Origin: Streptomyces bluensis
GTDB lineage: Bacteria; Actinomycetota; Actinomycetes; Streptomycetales; Streptomycetaceae
Length of the DNA: 64,000 nt
Assembly (NCBI RefSeq): GCF_014650715.1
Contig: NZ_BMVM01000009.1
Span: forward strand, 1-64,000
Reading direction: 5' to 3'
Shown: positions 17,181-25,294 of the stretch, one piece after another
Position numbering within the stretch: position 1 is the first letter of the stretch
How the letters are laid out: each line of letters starts with the position of its first letter
Program-made: the position numbers and the translations under genes
Notes under the pieces: generated by a model
Databases searched by the model: none
Seen by the model: only the letters and a program-made list of their open reading frames with translations
Told to the model about the DNA's origin: nothing

Positions 17181-18983
17181 TCAGCCCACCAGAGCCGGCG
17201 CCGCGCCGTCGGCCTGAGCGGTCTGCGCGCCCGCCTCGACGAGCGCCGCCACCGCCGGGTCCAGCACGGAGTGCAGCGCGGTGACCGCGCCTTCGAGGAA
17301 CAGCTTCCGCATCAGCGTCCGCTGGATCTTGCCGCTGGTGGTCTTGCGTACGGTGCCGGGGCGGACGAACAGCACGGTGCCGACCGGCACGGCGAACTCC
17401 CTGGCGATGCGCCGCTGCACCTCGGCGGTGACGGTCTCCAGGTCCGCGCCCGCCGCGGCGGCCCGGATCTCGTGGATCACCACGAGGTGCTCCTGGCCGC
17501 CGGTGTCGACGGCGAAGACGGCCCCGGTGCCGATCGCCGGGTTCACGGCGCGGACGGCGCCCTCCACGTCGTACGGGTAGATGTTGCGGCCGTTGATGAG
17601 GACCATTTCCTTCAGCCGGCCGGTCACGAAGAGCTCCCCGTCGCCCAGGACGCCCAGGTCGCCGGTGCGCAGCCAGGTGCCGAGGTCCTCCTGGCCCGCG
17701 ATCCGCGCGCCGAAGATCTCCGCGTTCACCTCCGGCCGCTCCCAGTAGCCCAAGGACACGCTGGCGCCGCGCACCCAGACCTCCCCGACCTGTCCCTCGG
17801 GACGCTCGGCCAAGGTCTCGGGGTCGACGACGCGCACCTCGAAGTCCTCGGCCCGTGCCACACCGCTGCTGACCAGGGTCCGCCGCGGGGCGCCCAGGTA
17901 CGGGCCCTCGACGACACCGCGCTCCAGACCGGCGGCGTCCACCTCACGCAGCAGCGCACCGCGGTTCCTGGGGATGCCGGTCACCAGCAGCGTGGTCTCG
18001 GCCATGCCGTAGCAGGGGAACATGGACTCGGCCCGGAAGCCGTAGGGCCCGAAGCGCTCGGTGAACGCCTTGACGGTCTCGGCCCTGACCGGCTCGGCGC
18101 CGTTGCAGGCCGTGCGCCACGACGACAGGTCCAGCCCTTCCAGCTGTGCGTCGGTGATGCGCCGGACGCACAGGTCGAAGGAGAAGTTGGGTCCGGCGCT
18201 GGCGTTCACGCCGTACTCGCTGACCAGTTCCAGCCAGCGGACGGGCTTGCGCAGGAACGACACCGGAGGGATCAGGACGCCGGTGGTGCCCAGCCACAGC
18301 GGCTGTAGCACATGCCCCATGAGCCCCATGTCGTGGTAGAAGGGCAGCCAGCCGCCGACGGTCGACTCGGAGTTGTTGCCGGTGGAGCGGGCGATGGCCG
18401 CCTCGTTGGCGAGCAGGTTGCCGTGCGTCACCATCACACCCTTGGGCTCGCTGGTGGAGCCCGAGGTGTACTGGAGGAAGGCCAGGTCGTCCGGGCGCAG
18501 CCCCGGGTCGCGCCAGGCGTCCGCGTCGCCGACGGTTCTCTGGTCGGTGGCCAGGCAGGCCACGTCCGAGAAGCCCTCGGCCGCCAGCCACGCCTCCACC
18601 TCGGGGGCCTGCTCGGCGAGGGTCAGCACCGCGCCGACCCGGGCGTCACGGACGATCCCGGACACCCGGCGGAAGTGCTGGCCCTGCTCGGAGGGCAGCG
18701 GGGCGGGCACCGCGACGGCCCCGGCGTAGAGGCAGCCCACGAACGCCTTGACGAAGTCCAGGCCGGACGGGTACAGCAGCAGGATCTGACGTCCCGCCAG
18801 CCCGCGTTCCTGGAGCCAGGACGCGATGTCCCTGGCCGTGCGGTCCAGGCCCAGATAGGACAGCCGTTCGGGTTCCTTGCCCTTGACTCCGTCCGCGAGG
18901 AACAGGAACGCGTCGCCGTCGCCGCGTTCGTCCGACCGTGTCAGCACGAGCTCCGCGAATGAACCGAATTCCGCCACCGTCAT
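17181..18983 (-). CDS. Fatty acyl-AMP ligase (FAAL) 1
   Basis: 600 aa ANL-superfamily enzyme. Visible are the P-loop-like LQYTSGSTSEPKGVMVTH, the FAAL marker GWLPFYHDMGLMGHVLQPL, YGMAE, and RTGDLG. FAALs activate free fatty acids as adenylates and pass them to an ACP, rather than to CoA. The partner is likely the ACP at 13158-13466. It is the first gene of a long coupled operon. ATG 18983 follows AAGGGGA very closely (1 base), an unusually short spacing. SARP-type repeats lie about 120 bp upstream. Confidence 0.92.
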   Translation of the reverse strand: MTVAEFGSFAELVLTRSDERGDGDAFLFLADGVKGKEPERLSYLGLDRTARDIASWLQERGLAGRQILLLYPSGLDFVKAFVGCLYAGAVAVPAPLPSEQGQHFRRVSGIVRDARVGAVLTLAEQAPEVEAWLAAEGFSDVACLATDQRTVGDADAWRDPGLRPDDLAFLQYTSGSTSEPKGVMVTHGNLLANEAAIARSTGNNSESTVGGWLPFYHDMGLMGHVLQPLWLGTTGVLIPPVSFLRKPVRWLELVSEYGVNASAGPNFSFDLCVRRITDAQLEGLDLSSWRTACNGAEPVRAETVKAFTERFGPYGFRAESMFPCYGMAETTLLVTGIPRNRGALLREVDAAGLERGVVEGPYLGAPRRTLVSSGVARAEDFEVRVVDPETLAERPEGQVGEVWVRGASVSLGYWERPEVNAEIFGARIAGQEDLGTWLRTGDLGVLGDGELFVTGRLKEMVLINGRNIYPYDVEGAVRAVNPAIGTGAVFAVDTGGQEHLVVIHEIRAAAAGADLETVTAEVQRRIAREFAVPVGTVLFVRPGTVRKTTSGKIQRTLMRKLFLEGAVTALHSVLDPAVAALVEAGAQTAQADGAAPALVG

Positions 18984-19103
18984 TCCCCTTGCCTCGAAGC
19001 GCCTCGTATCGCGTTGAAACCGGTTGAACCCACCGGCCGAACGGCTGACCGACCGGCAGGCCGCACTGCCTGCCGGAGCTGTCGTGCCGATGGTCGGACC
19101 CGC

Positions 19104-19121
19104 CTCTAAAGCCCCTCTTGC
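19104..19121 (-). promoter_or_regulatory. SARP-type direct repeats before the FAAL operon
   Basis: Minus-strand GCAAGAG (19121-19115) and TTTAGAG (19110-19104) are 11 bp apart, followed after 11 bases by CATCGG as at the hydrolase promoter. This is a candidate binding site for the SARP encoded at 2012-5116. Confidence 0.6.
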
Positions 19122-19129
19122 GGCTCGAC

Positions 19130-19500
19130 CACGAGCCCCGCGCAGGGCTCCGTCACCGGGGCCCCACGCGGGGCCTCCGTCACCGACCCCCGAGCAGGGT
19201 TCCGTTCACCGACCCTTCCTACGGCTCCCTCACCGACTTCTCTGGCGGCTCGGGGATCAGCCCGTGCACCGGGCTCCGTCACCAGCCCGTGGGCTCCGTC
19301 ACCAGCCCGTGGGCTCCGTCACCGACCCCGCTCACGGCTCCGTGACCGGCTTCTCCGGCAACTCCGTCACCAGCCCCAGGCAGGGCTCCGTCACCGGGCC
19401 CCACGCGGGGGCCGTCACCAGCCCCCGCGCAAGGTTCCGTCACCGACCCCTCCCACGGCTCCCTCACCGGCTTCTCCGGCAGCTCCGTCAGCAACGCAAC
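19130..19500. repeat. Noncoding block of degenerate CTCCGTCACC repeats
   Basis: GCTCCGTCACC(A/G) and variants (CCCTCACCG, CCGTGACCG) recur more than ten times over about 370 bp, often every 20-45 bp, with longer units such as GGCTTCTCCGGCAACTCCGTCACC. It fills the gap between the DUF6059-like gene and the FAAL operon. Reading frames through it are low-complexity and look noncoding. Confidence 0.75.
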
Positions 19501-19513
19501 CCCTCGGCTCCCG

Positions 19514-19879
19514 TCACTCCCGCCGTCCGGGCTCCTTCCCCACGCGCCCGGGGCGGCCCTCCAGTTGCGCCCACAACTCCCGTTCGCCCGGGGAGAGCGG
19601 TGTGTCGGCGACCAGTCGCTCCGGATGGGCGCGCGGCGGCGCGTCGAGTGGGCGGATGCCGCCCAGAGCCCTGGGATCGCCGTCACCGAGCCACCACTGC
19701 TTGGCCTGGTCCACGGAGACCGGCGGGACCATGCCGAACATGACGGCGAGCGCGCCGAAGCCGTCCGCCAGGAACGTGGCGGTCCCCCGCCAGACCCGCC
19801 ACGCCGCCCGGCGCACGGTCCACCACCACATGCCGGGCCACCGCATGCCCGGCCCCCGCATGCCGGGCCGCATCACCAT
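19514..19879 (-). CDS. DUF6059-like small protein
   Basis: 121 aa. The C-terminal half (HPERLVADTPLSPGERELWAQLEG) matches the pattern of a small Streptomyces family often found beside SARP-controlled clusters; its function is unknown. The N-terminus is Met/Gly/Pro/Trp-rich (MRPGMRGPGMRWPGMWWW), encoded by repeated ATGCCGGGCC-like units, so the true start may be an internal Met. It lies 13 bp after the FkbH gene and is probably in the same operon. Confidence 0.65.
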   Translation of the reverse strand: MVMRPGMRGPGMRWPGMWWWTVRRAAWRVWRGTATFLADGFGALAVMFGMVPPVSVDQAKQWWLGDGDPRALGGIRPLDAPPRAHPERLVADTPLSPGERELWAQLEGRPGRVGKEPGRRE

Positions 19880-19892
19880 GCCGCCGCCCGCC

Positions 19893-21854
19893 TCAGGACG
19901 CCCGCCGGCCGAAGTCCGCCGTCAGGCGGACGTGTGCCGGCAGCGTGGGCAGCTGCTCCCCGGTCAGGTCGTGGCGGAACGACACGGTGCCGTCCGTGTC
20001 CTCGCCCGTCTCCGCGAAGCCCACGGACGGGTACAGGGTGCGCACCCGGTGGTTCTTCGCGGTCGGACGGTAGCGGGCGTGCACGGCCCCGGCCCCGCGC
20101 TCCGCGGCCTCGCGCAGCACGGCGGCCAGGCAGGCCTCTTCGATGCCGCGGGCGAACACCCGGCAGCTCAGCAGCATGTTGTCGATGTGCCAGCCGCCGT
20201 CCGCGGCACCGTCCGCGCCGACGCCGCTCACCAGGACCACCCCCACCAGCCCGTTGTCACCGAACCGGTCGGCGGAGCGGATCGCCAGCACCAGCCCGTC
20301 GTCGGAGTCGCGACGGGCCCGTACGTCGGCCTGCTGGAGCCGCTCGGTCGTGAGGTTGAACTGGTTGGTGCGCAGCGTCACCTGGGAGACCCGGGCGATC
20401 TCGTGGTCCGCCACGGGCGAGAGGGTGACCTCGACGCCGAGTTCCGCGAGGTACTCCTCCATGGAGCCCGCGCTCTCCATGAGGTCCTGGCGGGCGGCCT
20501 CGGTGCGGTACTGCGTCGCCCGGGCGCGGTCCTCGGCGGTCAGCTCCCGCAGGTCGAACCAGCCATCGGCGAGCAGCCGTTCGATGTGCAGGGCGGGTTC
20601 CTCGTCGAGCCGGACCACGGCGACACCGGGCAGGCCGCGGGCCACCAGCCCGCACTCGAACGGCGAGTCGTCGGCGAAGACGAAGCTGTCCACACCGAGG
20701 TTGAGCTTGCGGGCGATGGCCAGCAGATTGCCGTCCTTGGGCTCCCAGTTGGCGACGATCTGCACGAAGTCGCCGTCGCGCAGCACCATGTCGGGGTGGT
20801 CGCGCAGCACGGCGCGGACCGGCTCGATGTCGTTCTTGCTGCACACCGCGAGCAGGACGCCCTGGGCGCCGATCTGGCCGACGGCCTTCTGGAAGCGGCC
20901 GAACGCCTCACCGCGGTAGGTGGTGGCGGCGGCGATGCCGTCGGGGCCGTCGTCGCCGAGGATGCCGTCCCACAGGGTGTTGTCGAGATCCACCACCAGC
21001 ACCTTCTTGGTGCGTCCGCGCAGGGCACGCGCGAGGTGGCCGGCCTCGCGGGCGTAACCGGCCAGCAGTTCCTCACCGAGCTGCACCTTGGCGTAGGCGG
21101 CGAGCCGCGGCTCGTTGACCGGGCCGGAGGAGGCGATCAGCGGATCGAGGTCGACGACGTGGACGCGGTCGTGCTCGGCCGCCAGCCGCAGCAGCCCCGC
21201 GTTGAACTCCCGCCAGACGACCCCGAGCCGGGCCCGCGACCGGGAGTCGACCAGGCTGCGCAGCCGGGTGCGCAGCAGCGGCACGGTGTTGAGCACCAGG
21301 GTGCCGCCTCCGTGCGTGACGTACCGCTCCGCGAGCTGCCGGATCAGCCCCAGCTTCGCGACGGTGACCCGCTCCACATCCTCCACCAGCCAGGGATGCG
21401 GCAGTTCGTCAAAAACAATGTCCGGATCGAGCACGCACAGCGCCAGATCGGCACCCGAGGCGTACAGCTCGCTGCCGGTGTCCTGGAGATCGCGGTACCA
21501 CGAGTCGTAGTCGCCCTCGTGCAGCTTCAGCAGCATTCCGTGGCGGGCGAGTTCGGCGGTCAGCGGGGCTTTGAGCCCGCTGAGGGTGGAATGGCCGGTG
21601 ACGGCGACGGAGAACGTGTCGGTGCCGGGGTGCTCGCGCAGCACCTCCTCCGCGTCGAGGCGGGAGAGCAGCTGTCCGGCGCGCACCAGGTCGGGCGCGG
21701 GCGGCCCGGCCGGATTCCCCGTGGCGGCCAGCTCGGCCAGCAGACCGGGCACCTCGTCGTACGCGCCGGCGAGGCGTCCTTCGGCATGGAGGGCGCGCAG
21801 CCGGTCCAGCGGTCCGGTCCGCTCGCCCACGGCGGTGCTCGCAACCGTGCCCAT
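19893..21854 (-). CDS. FkbH-type glyceryl-ACP synthase (HAD superfamily), Agg2/RkE-like
   Basis: 653 aa. An N-terminal region (1-270) precedes the HAD domain with the nucleophile motif VLVVDLDNTLWDGILGDDG (D289, D291), the CSKND segment and FADDSPFE; the C-terminal 150 residues are GNAT-like. FkbH proteins dephosphorylate 1,3-bisphosphoglycerate and load the D-glyceryl unit on an ACP. In tetronate clusters that unit supplies C4, C5 and the hydroxymethyl of the ring; here the ACP at 8632-8859 is the likely acceptor. The gene begins a separate minus-strand operon with SARP-type repeats at 21927-21944. Methoxymalonyl-ACP is the other known FkbH outcome, but its usual partner genes (FkbG, FkbI, FkbK types) are absent. 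Confidence 0.9.
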   Translation of the reverse strand: MGTVASTAVGERTGPLDRLRALHAEGRLAGAYDEVPGLLAELAATGNPAGPPAPDLVRAGQLLSRLDAEEVLREHPGTDTFSVAVTGHSTLSGLKAPLTAELARHGMLLKLHEGDYDSWYRDLQDTGSELYASGADLALCVLDPDIVFDELPHPWLVEDVERVTVAKLGLIRQLAERYVTHGGGTLVLNTVPLLRTRLRSLVDSRSRARLGVVWREFNAGLLRLAAEHDRVHVVDLDPLIASSGPVNEPRLAAYAKVQLGEELLAGYAREAGHLARALRGRTKKVLVVDLDNTLWDGILGDDGPDGIAAATTYRGEAFGRFQKAVGQIGAQGVLLAVCSKNDIEPVRAVLRDHPDMVLRDGDFVQIVANWEPKDGNLLAIARKLNLGVDSFVFADDSPFECGLVARGLPGVAVVRLDEEPALHIERLLADGWFDLRELTAEDRARATQYRTEAARQDLMESAGSMEEYLAELGVEVTLSPVADHEIARVSQVTLRTNQFNLTTERLQQADVRARRDSDDGLVLAIRSADRFGDNGLVGVVLVSGVGADGAADGGWHIDNMLLSCRVFARGIEEACLAAVLREAAERGAGAVHARYRPTAKNHRVRTLYPSVGFAETGEDTDGTVSFRHDLTGEQLPTLPAHVRLTADFGRRAS

Positions 21855-21926
21855 GGTGTCTCCCCTTCACAGAATCGCGCGTCGCTCACCACCCCTGCCG
21901 GTGGCCGCACCGACCCTGCCCGGCAC

Positions 21927-21944
21927 GTCTTAAGGGGCCCTTGA
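21927..21944 (-). promoter_or_regulatory. SARP-type direct repeats before the FkbH operon
   Basis: Minus-strand TCAAGGG (21944-21938) and TTAAGAC (21933-21927) are exactly 11 bp apart, followed after 11 bases by GGTCGG (CATCGG at the other two sites). The site is about 75 bp upstream of the FkbH start. The alignment with sites at 6803 and 19104 supports one shared regulator. Confidence 0.65.
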
Positions 21945-22093
21945 GCGGACCGGAAGCGCACCCCCGGGGTCCAGGGCCGCCACTCCTGCACCGGCAGCCG
22001 CATCATTGTTCGACATGCCACCCGATCCATTGAAAAGCCGGGATACCGCACGTGTCGGTGGGTTTCCGTCGCGGGCGCGGCATTCCCTTGACT

Positions 22094-22111
22094 GATCCGG
22101 CCGACCGGATC
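22094..22111 (+). promoter_or_regulatory. Palindrome next to a TTGACT hexamer before the condensation-domain gene
   Basis: GATCCGG-CCGA-CCGGATC directly follows TTGACT (22088-22093), 27 bp before the GTG start. A repressor site over a -35 element is possible; a leader hairpin is the alternative. The rest of the 21855-22137 divergent spacer shows only the SARP-type box. Confidence 0.35.
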
Positions 22112-22137
22112 TGCCCCACCCGTGAACGGAGACACCC

Positions 22138-23574
22138 GTGCGCATCACCGACATGCATCGCTGCGAGATCCGCCCCGGACGGCTCGTCGAGTGGACGCTC
22201 AGTCCGGCGACGGTCGAGGCGGCGGCGAGCCTGCCGGAGGACTCGCGGCCGCCGGCGTACATCCAGGAGTCGCACATCAGGACGGTCCGCTCGGTGCGGG
22301 AGGACGGGCTGTTCGTACCGACCTGGGTGGGCGCGGCGTTCGACATCCCGGGCACGGTCGATCTCGACATCCTTCAGGAGGCCCTGCGCGGCTGGACGCT
22401 CCGGCACGAGACGCTGCGCAGCGGCTTCCGCTGGACCGGCGAGTCCGACGACGAGATGCGCCGGTTCACGCTCGACGCGGACGCGGTGTCCCTGCACCGC
22501 GAGGTCATCGGCGACTTCTCCGACGCGACGGAGGTCGCCCAGTACCTCCAGGACCGCTTCGACGTCACGGCGGACGCGCTGCGCTGGCCGAACTTCCTCT
22601 ACGCGGCGGTGGTCCGGGACGACTCCACCAGCGTGTATCTGGCCTTCGACCACAGCAACGTCGACTCGTACTCCGTCCAGCGCCTCCCGGCCGACATCCA
22701 CGAGCTCTACACGGCGGGCGTCGAGGGCCGCCGCGTGGAGCAGACACCGCCCGGCAGTTACGTCGACTTCTGCGAGATCGAGCGGGCGGACGCGGACCGG
22801 ATCGACGCCGACCACGAGGTCGTGGGCCGCTGGCGGGAGTTCATCCGCCGCTGCGGCGGGCGGCTGCCGGACTTCCCCCTCGACCTCGGCCTGGCCCCCG
22901 GCGGGCCCCTCCCCTCCCAGCGGCTGATGAACGAGATGCTCGTGGACGCGGACGACGCCGCCGCCTTCGAGGCGTACTGCCGGCCCTTCGGCGGAGGTCC
23001 GGCCGGCATCCTGGCCGCCACGAGCCTCATCGTCCACCAGCTCGGCGGTGGGCCCGTCTACCGCACGGTGGTGCCGTTCCACACCCGGGTGAAGTCCCGG
23101 TGGTCGGACTCCGTGGGCTGGTACGTCGGCGGCGCACCGCTTGAGGTTCCCGCCACCCGCGCACCCGACTTCGCGAGCGCCCTGCGGGCCGTGCACGCCG
23201 AGTTGCGGGCCAACCGGTCCCTGGCGCGCATTCCGCTGGCCCGTGTGCTGCGCCTGCTCGGCGCCGACTTCCGCCCGACCTCACCCGACCTGTACTCGAT
23301 CGTCTCGTACGTCGACGCGCGTGCCCTGCCCGGCTCCGACCGCTGGGCCGAACTGTCGGTCTACGGGCTGATGAGGGTGTCGTACGGGGACCAGGTGTGC
23401 GTGTGGCTCAACCGGCTCCACGAGGGCCTGTGGTTCGCCTGCCGCTACCCCGACACCGACATCGCGTACCACAACATGCGGCGGTACACCGAGCGGCTGC
23501 GCGACATCATCGTCTCGGTGGCCCACGAGAAGCGGTTGGCCGACCGGAAGCCCGAGCCGATCACCGTCGGCTGA
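22138..23574 (+). CDS. Free-standing condensation-domain acyltransferase
   Basis: 478 aa, one NRPS condensation-type domain with no carrier or adenylation domain. The active-site motif, normally HHxxxDG, reads FDHSNVDSYS with H172 and D176; the second His and the Gly are missing, as in some PapA-type O-acyltransferases. The second half has the expected bridging region (TRVKSRWSDSVGWYVGGAPL). Such proteins esterify hydroxyls of sugars or lipids with acyl-thioester donors, or occasionally form amides. It sits between the tetronate genes and the FAAL-PKS pair, so it could act in either pathway; the lipid cluster is favoured. The GTG start 22138 has ACGGAG upstream. Confidence 0.78.
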   Translation: MRITDMHRCEIRPGRLVEWTLSPATVEAAASLPEDSRPPAYIQESHIRTVRSVREDGLFVPTWVGAAFDIPGTVDLDILQEALRGWTLRHETLRSGFRWTGESDDEMRRFTLDADAVSLHREVIGDFSDATEVAQYLQDRFDVTADALRWPNFLYAAVVRDDSTSVYLAFDHSNVDSYSVQRLPADIHELYTAGVEGRRVEQTPPGSYVDFCEIERADADRIDADHEVVGRWREFIRRCGGRLPDFPLDLGLAPGGPLPSQRLMNEMLVDADDAAAFEAYCRPFGGGPAGILAATSLIVHQLGGGPVYRTVVPFHTRVKSRWSDSVGWYVGGAPLEVPATRAPDFASALRAVHAELRANRSLARIPLARVLRLLGADFRPTSPDLYSIVSYVDARALPGSDRWAELSVYGLMRVSYGDQVCVWLNRLHEGLWFACRYPDTDIAYHNMRRYTERLRDIIVSVAHEKRLADRKPEPITVG

Positions 23575-23659
23575 ACGCGGAGCACCGGGGAAACCGCCGG
23601 GTGTGCCGCTCCTTGCCTGCCAGGGCGATGCACACTCGGCCCCGTCCTGGGCCCTGTCG

Positions 23660-25084
23660 TCAGACTCCCGTCCGTGGTCGCGGACGTCGCAACCCGCACA
23701 GGGCCACCGGTGCGCCGATCGCCACCAGCACGGCAGCGGTACAGAGCCCGGCCTGGTACCCGGCGAGAAACGCCCCGTCGGCGTCGGCTCCCGTGGCGGC
23801 CGCCGCGTGCTGCCCGTACGTGACGATCACACCGACCACGGCGATGCCGAGGACGCCCGAAGCCTCGCGGGTGGCGCTGAACAGGCCGGCGGCCATACCC
23901 GATGTGTGCACAGGAGCGGACTCCAGGGCCCGGGTCGTCAACGGAACGGCCATGGCGGAGCCGATGCCGATGGCTGTCAGCCCGGGCAGCAGGTCGGCGA
24001 AGCCGCCGGCCGCGCTGCCACGGGCCACGAGCAACAGCCCCAGGGCCACGAGAAGCAGTCCCCCGGCCGATACCCGGTCGTCGCCCCACCGCCGGGACAT
24101 TCTCGGGACCAGTACGGCGGTCACCAGGAGGGCTGACGCCACGGGCGTGAGGGCCAGACCGGCGAATGTCGGGCTGAAATCAAGCACGTTCTGCAGGAAC
24201 TGCGAAGTGAAGAAGAAAACGCCCGTGACTCCCAGACCCCACAGCAACTGGGTGACGATTCCTCCCGCGAACGCCCGTCGGCGAAGCAGCTCGACAAGGG
24301 GTGCATTCCTGTCCGATGACACCGTCACGACGACGGCAGTCGCACAGATGAGGGCCATCATCCCTGGCACGACGATTCTCATGGCCGTGAAACCGAAGCG
24401 GGGCCCCTCGATCAGACAGTAGGCGAATCCGCCGAAGAAGAGACAGGCCATCGCCAACGTGGGAAGGGGAACAGTGGAGCGGGGGGCCTCACGCACGGCA
24501 TCGGCAGCGCCGTCGCGTGGGGAGGATTGAGGAATCGCCGCGACCGCCACGAGGAGCGAGAGGACCCCGAGCGGCACGTTGATGGCGAACAGCCAGGTCC
24601 ATCCCAGGTGTTCGGTGATGAGGCCGGAGATCACGGGCCCGCAGGCCAGTGCGGTGGACAGCGCCGCGGTCAGTGCGCTGACGCCGGTGTTGCGCGCGCG
24701 GGGAAGCAGGTCGTGGGACAGCACCGCGAGGGAGGCGGGCGTGATGAGAGCCGCTCCGACCCCTTGCAGACCCCGGCAGGCGATCAGCGCCGGCCCGCTG
24801 GTGGACAGGCCGCACAGCAGTGAGGAGACCGTGAAGAGGCTGATGCCCCACAGCAGTGTGGGGCGCCGCCCTCTGGAGTCGGCGCAACGGCCCCCCAGCA
24901 GGAGGAAGCTGGAAAACGCCAGGGGGTACATCGCGGCAACCCACTTGAGACCGGGGTCGCTGAGCGTCAGCTCTTCCTGAATGTGCGGAAAGGCAACGGT
25001 GACAATGGTGTTGTCGAGCGCCGTCATGAAGGACGGAAGGATGACTGCCACCAGAATGCCGAGTCCGCGCAGTCGGCTCATCAA
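23660..25084 (-). CDS. MFS drug/product exporter, DHA2 family
   Basis: 474 aa, about 14 hydrophobic helices. The family motifs ALDNTIVTVAFPHI (helix 1) and GGRCADSRGRRPTLL (loop 2-3) mark the H+ antiporter DHA2 group with 14 spans, typical of self-resistance exporters in Streptomyces clusters. It is convergent with the condensation-domain gene and divergent from the FAAL-PKS operon, so it probably exports the product of one of the two pathways. A shared 210-bp divergent promoter region may coordinate it with the FAAL-PKS genes. Confidence 0.9.
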   Translation of the reverse strand: MMSRLRGLGILVAVILPSFMTALDNTIVTVAFPHIQEELTLSDPGLKWVAAMYPLAFSSFLLLGGRCADSRGRRPTLLWGISLFTVSSLLCGLSTSGPALIACRGLQGVGAALITPASLAVLSHDLLPRARNTGVSALTAALSTALACGPVISGLITEHLGWTWLFAINVPLGVLSLLVAVAAIPQSSPRDGAADAVREAPRSTVPLPTLAMACLFFGGFAYCLIEGPRFGFTAMRIVVPGMMALICATAVVVTVSSDRNAPLVELLRRRAFAGGIVTQLLWGLGVTGVFFFTSQFLQNVLDFSPTFAGLALTPVASALLVTAVLVPRMSRRWGDDRVSAGGLLLVALGLLLVARGSAAGGFADLLPGLTAIGIGSAMAVPLTTRALESAPVHTSGMAAGLFSATREASGVLGIAVVGVIVTYGQHAAAATGADADGAFLAGYQAGLCTAAVLVAIGAPVALCGLRRPRPRTGV

Positions 25085-25110
25085 CCATGCCTCGGAATTG
25101 ATGGGAGTGA

Positions 25111-25200
25111 ATCATCGTACGGAGCCGGTCGGCCGAATCAAGCTGACACGCCACGCACGGCATCCGAGTCAACGGAAACGGCGTGTCGTACGATAATGAT
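25111..25200. promoter_or_regulatory. Inverted CGTACG-containing elements in the MFS/FAAL divergent spacer
   Basis: ATCATCGTACGG at 25111-25122 and, in inverted orientation, the palindrome TCGTACGA followed by TAATGAT (25186-25200) lie about 65 bp apart between divergent start codons. A pair of operators controlling both directions is possible. No other structure was seen in 25085-25294. Confidence 0.3.
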
Positions 25201-25294
25201 CTTGTTTTCATGTTTCGCTGACCCTGAATACGGGCTTCTCAGGCATGGCCGGAATGAGAATGCTGTCCGACCTCAATGAAGGCATGGTGATCCA

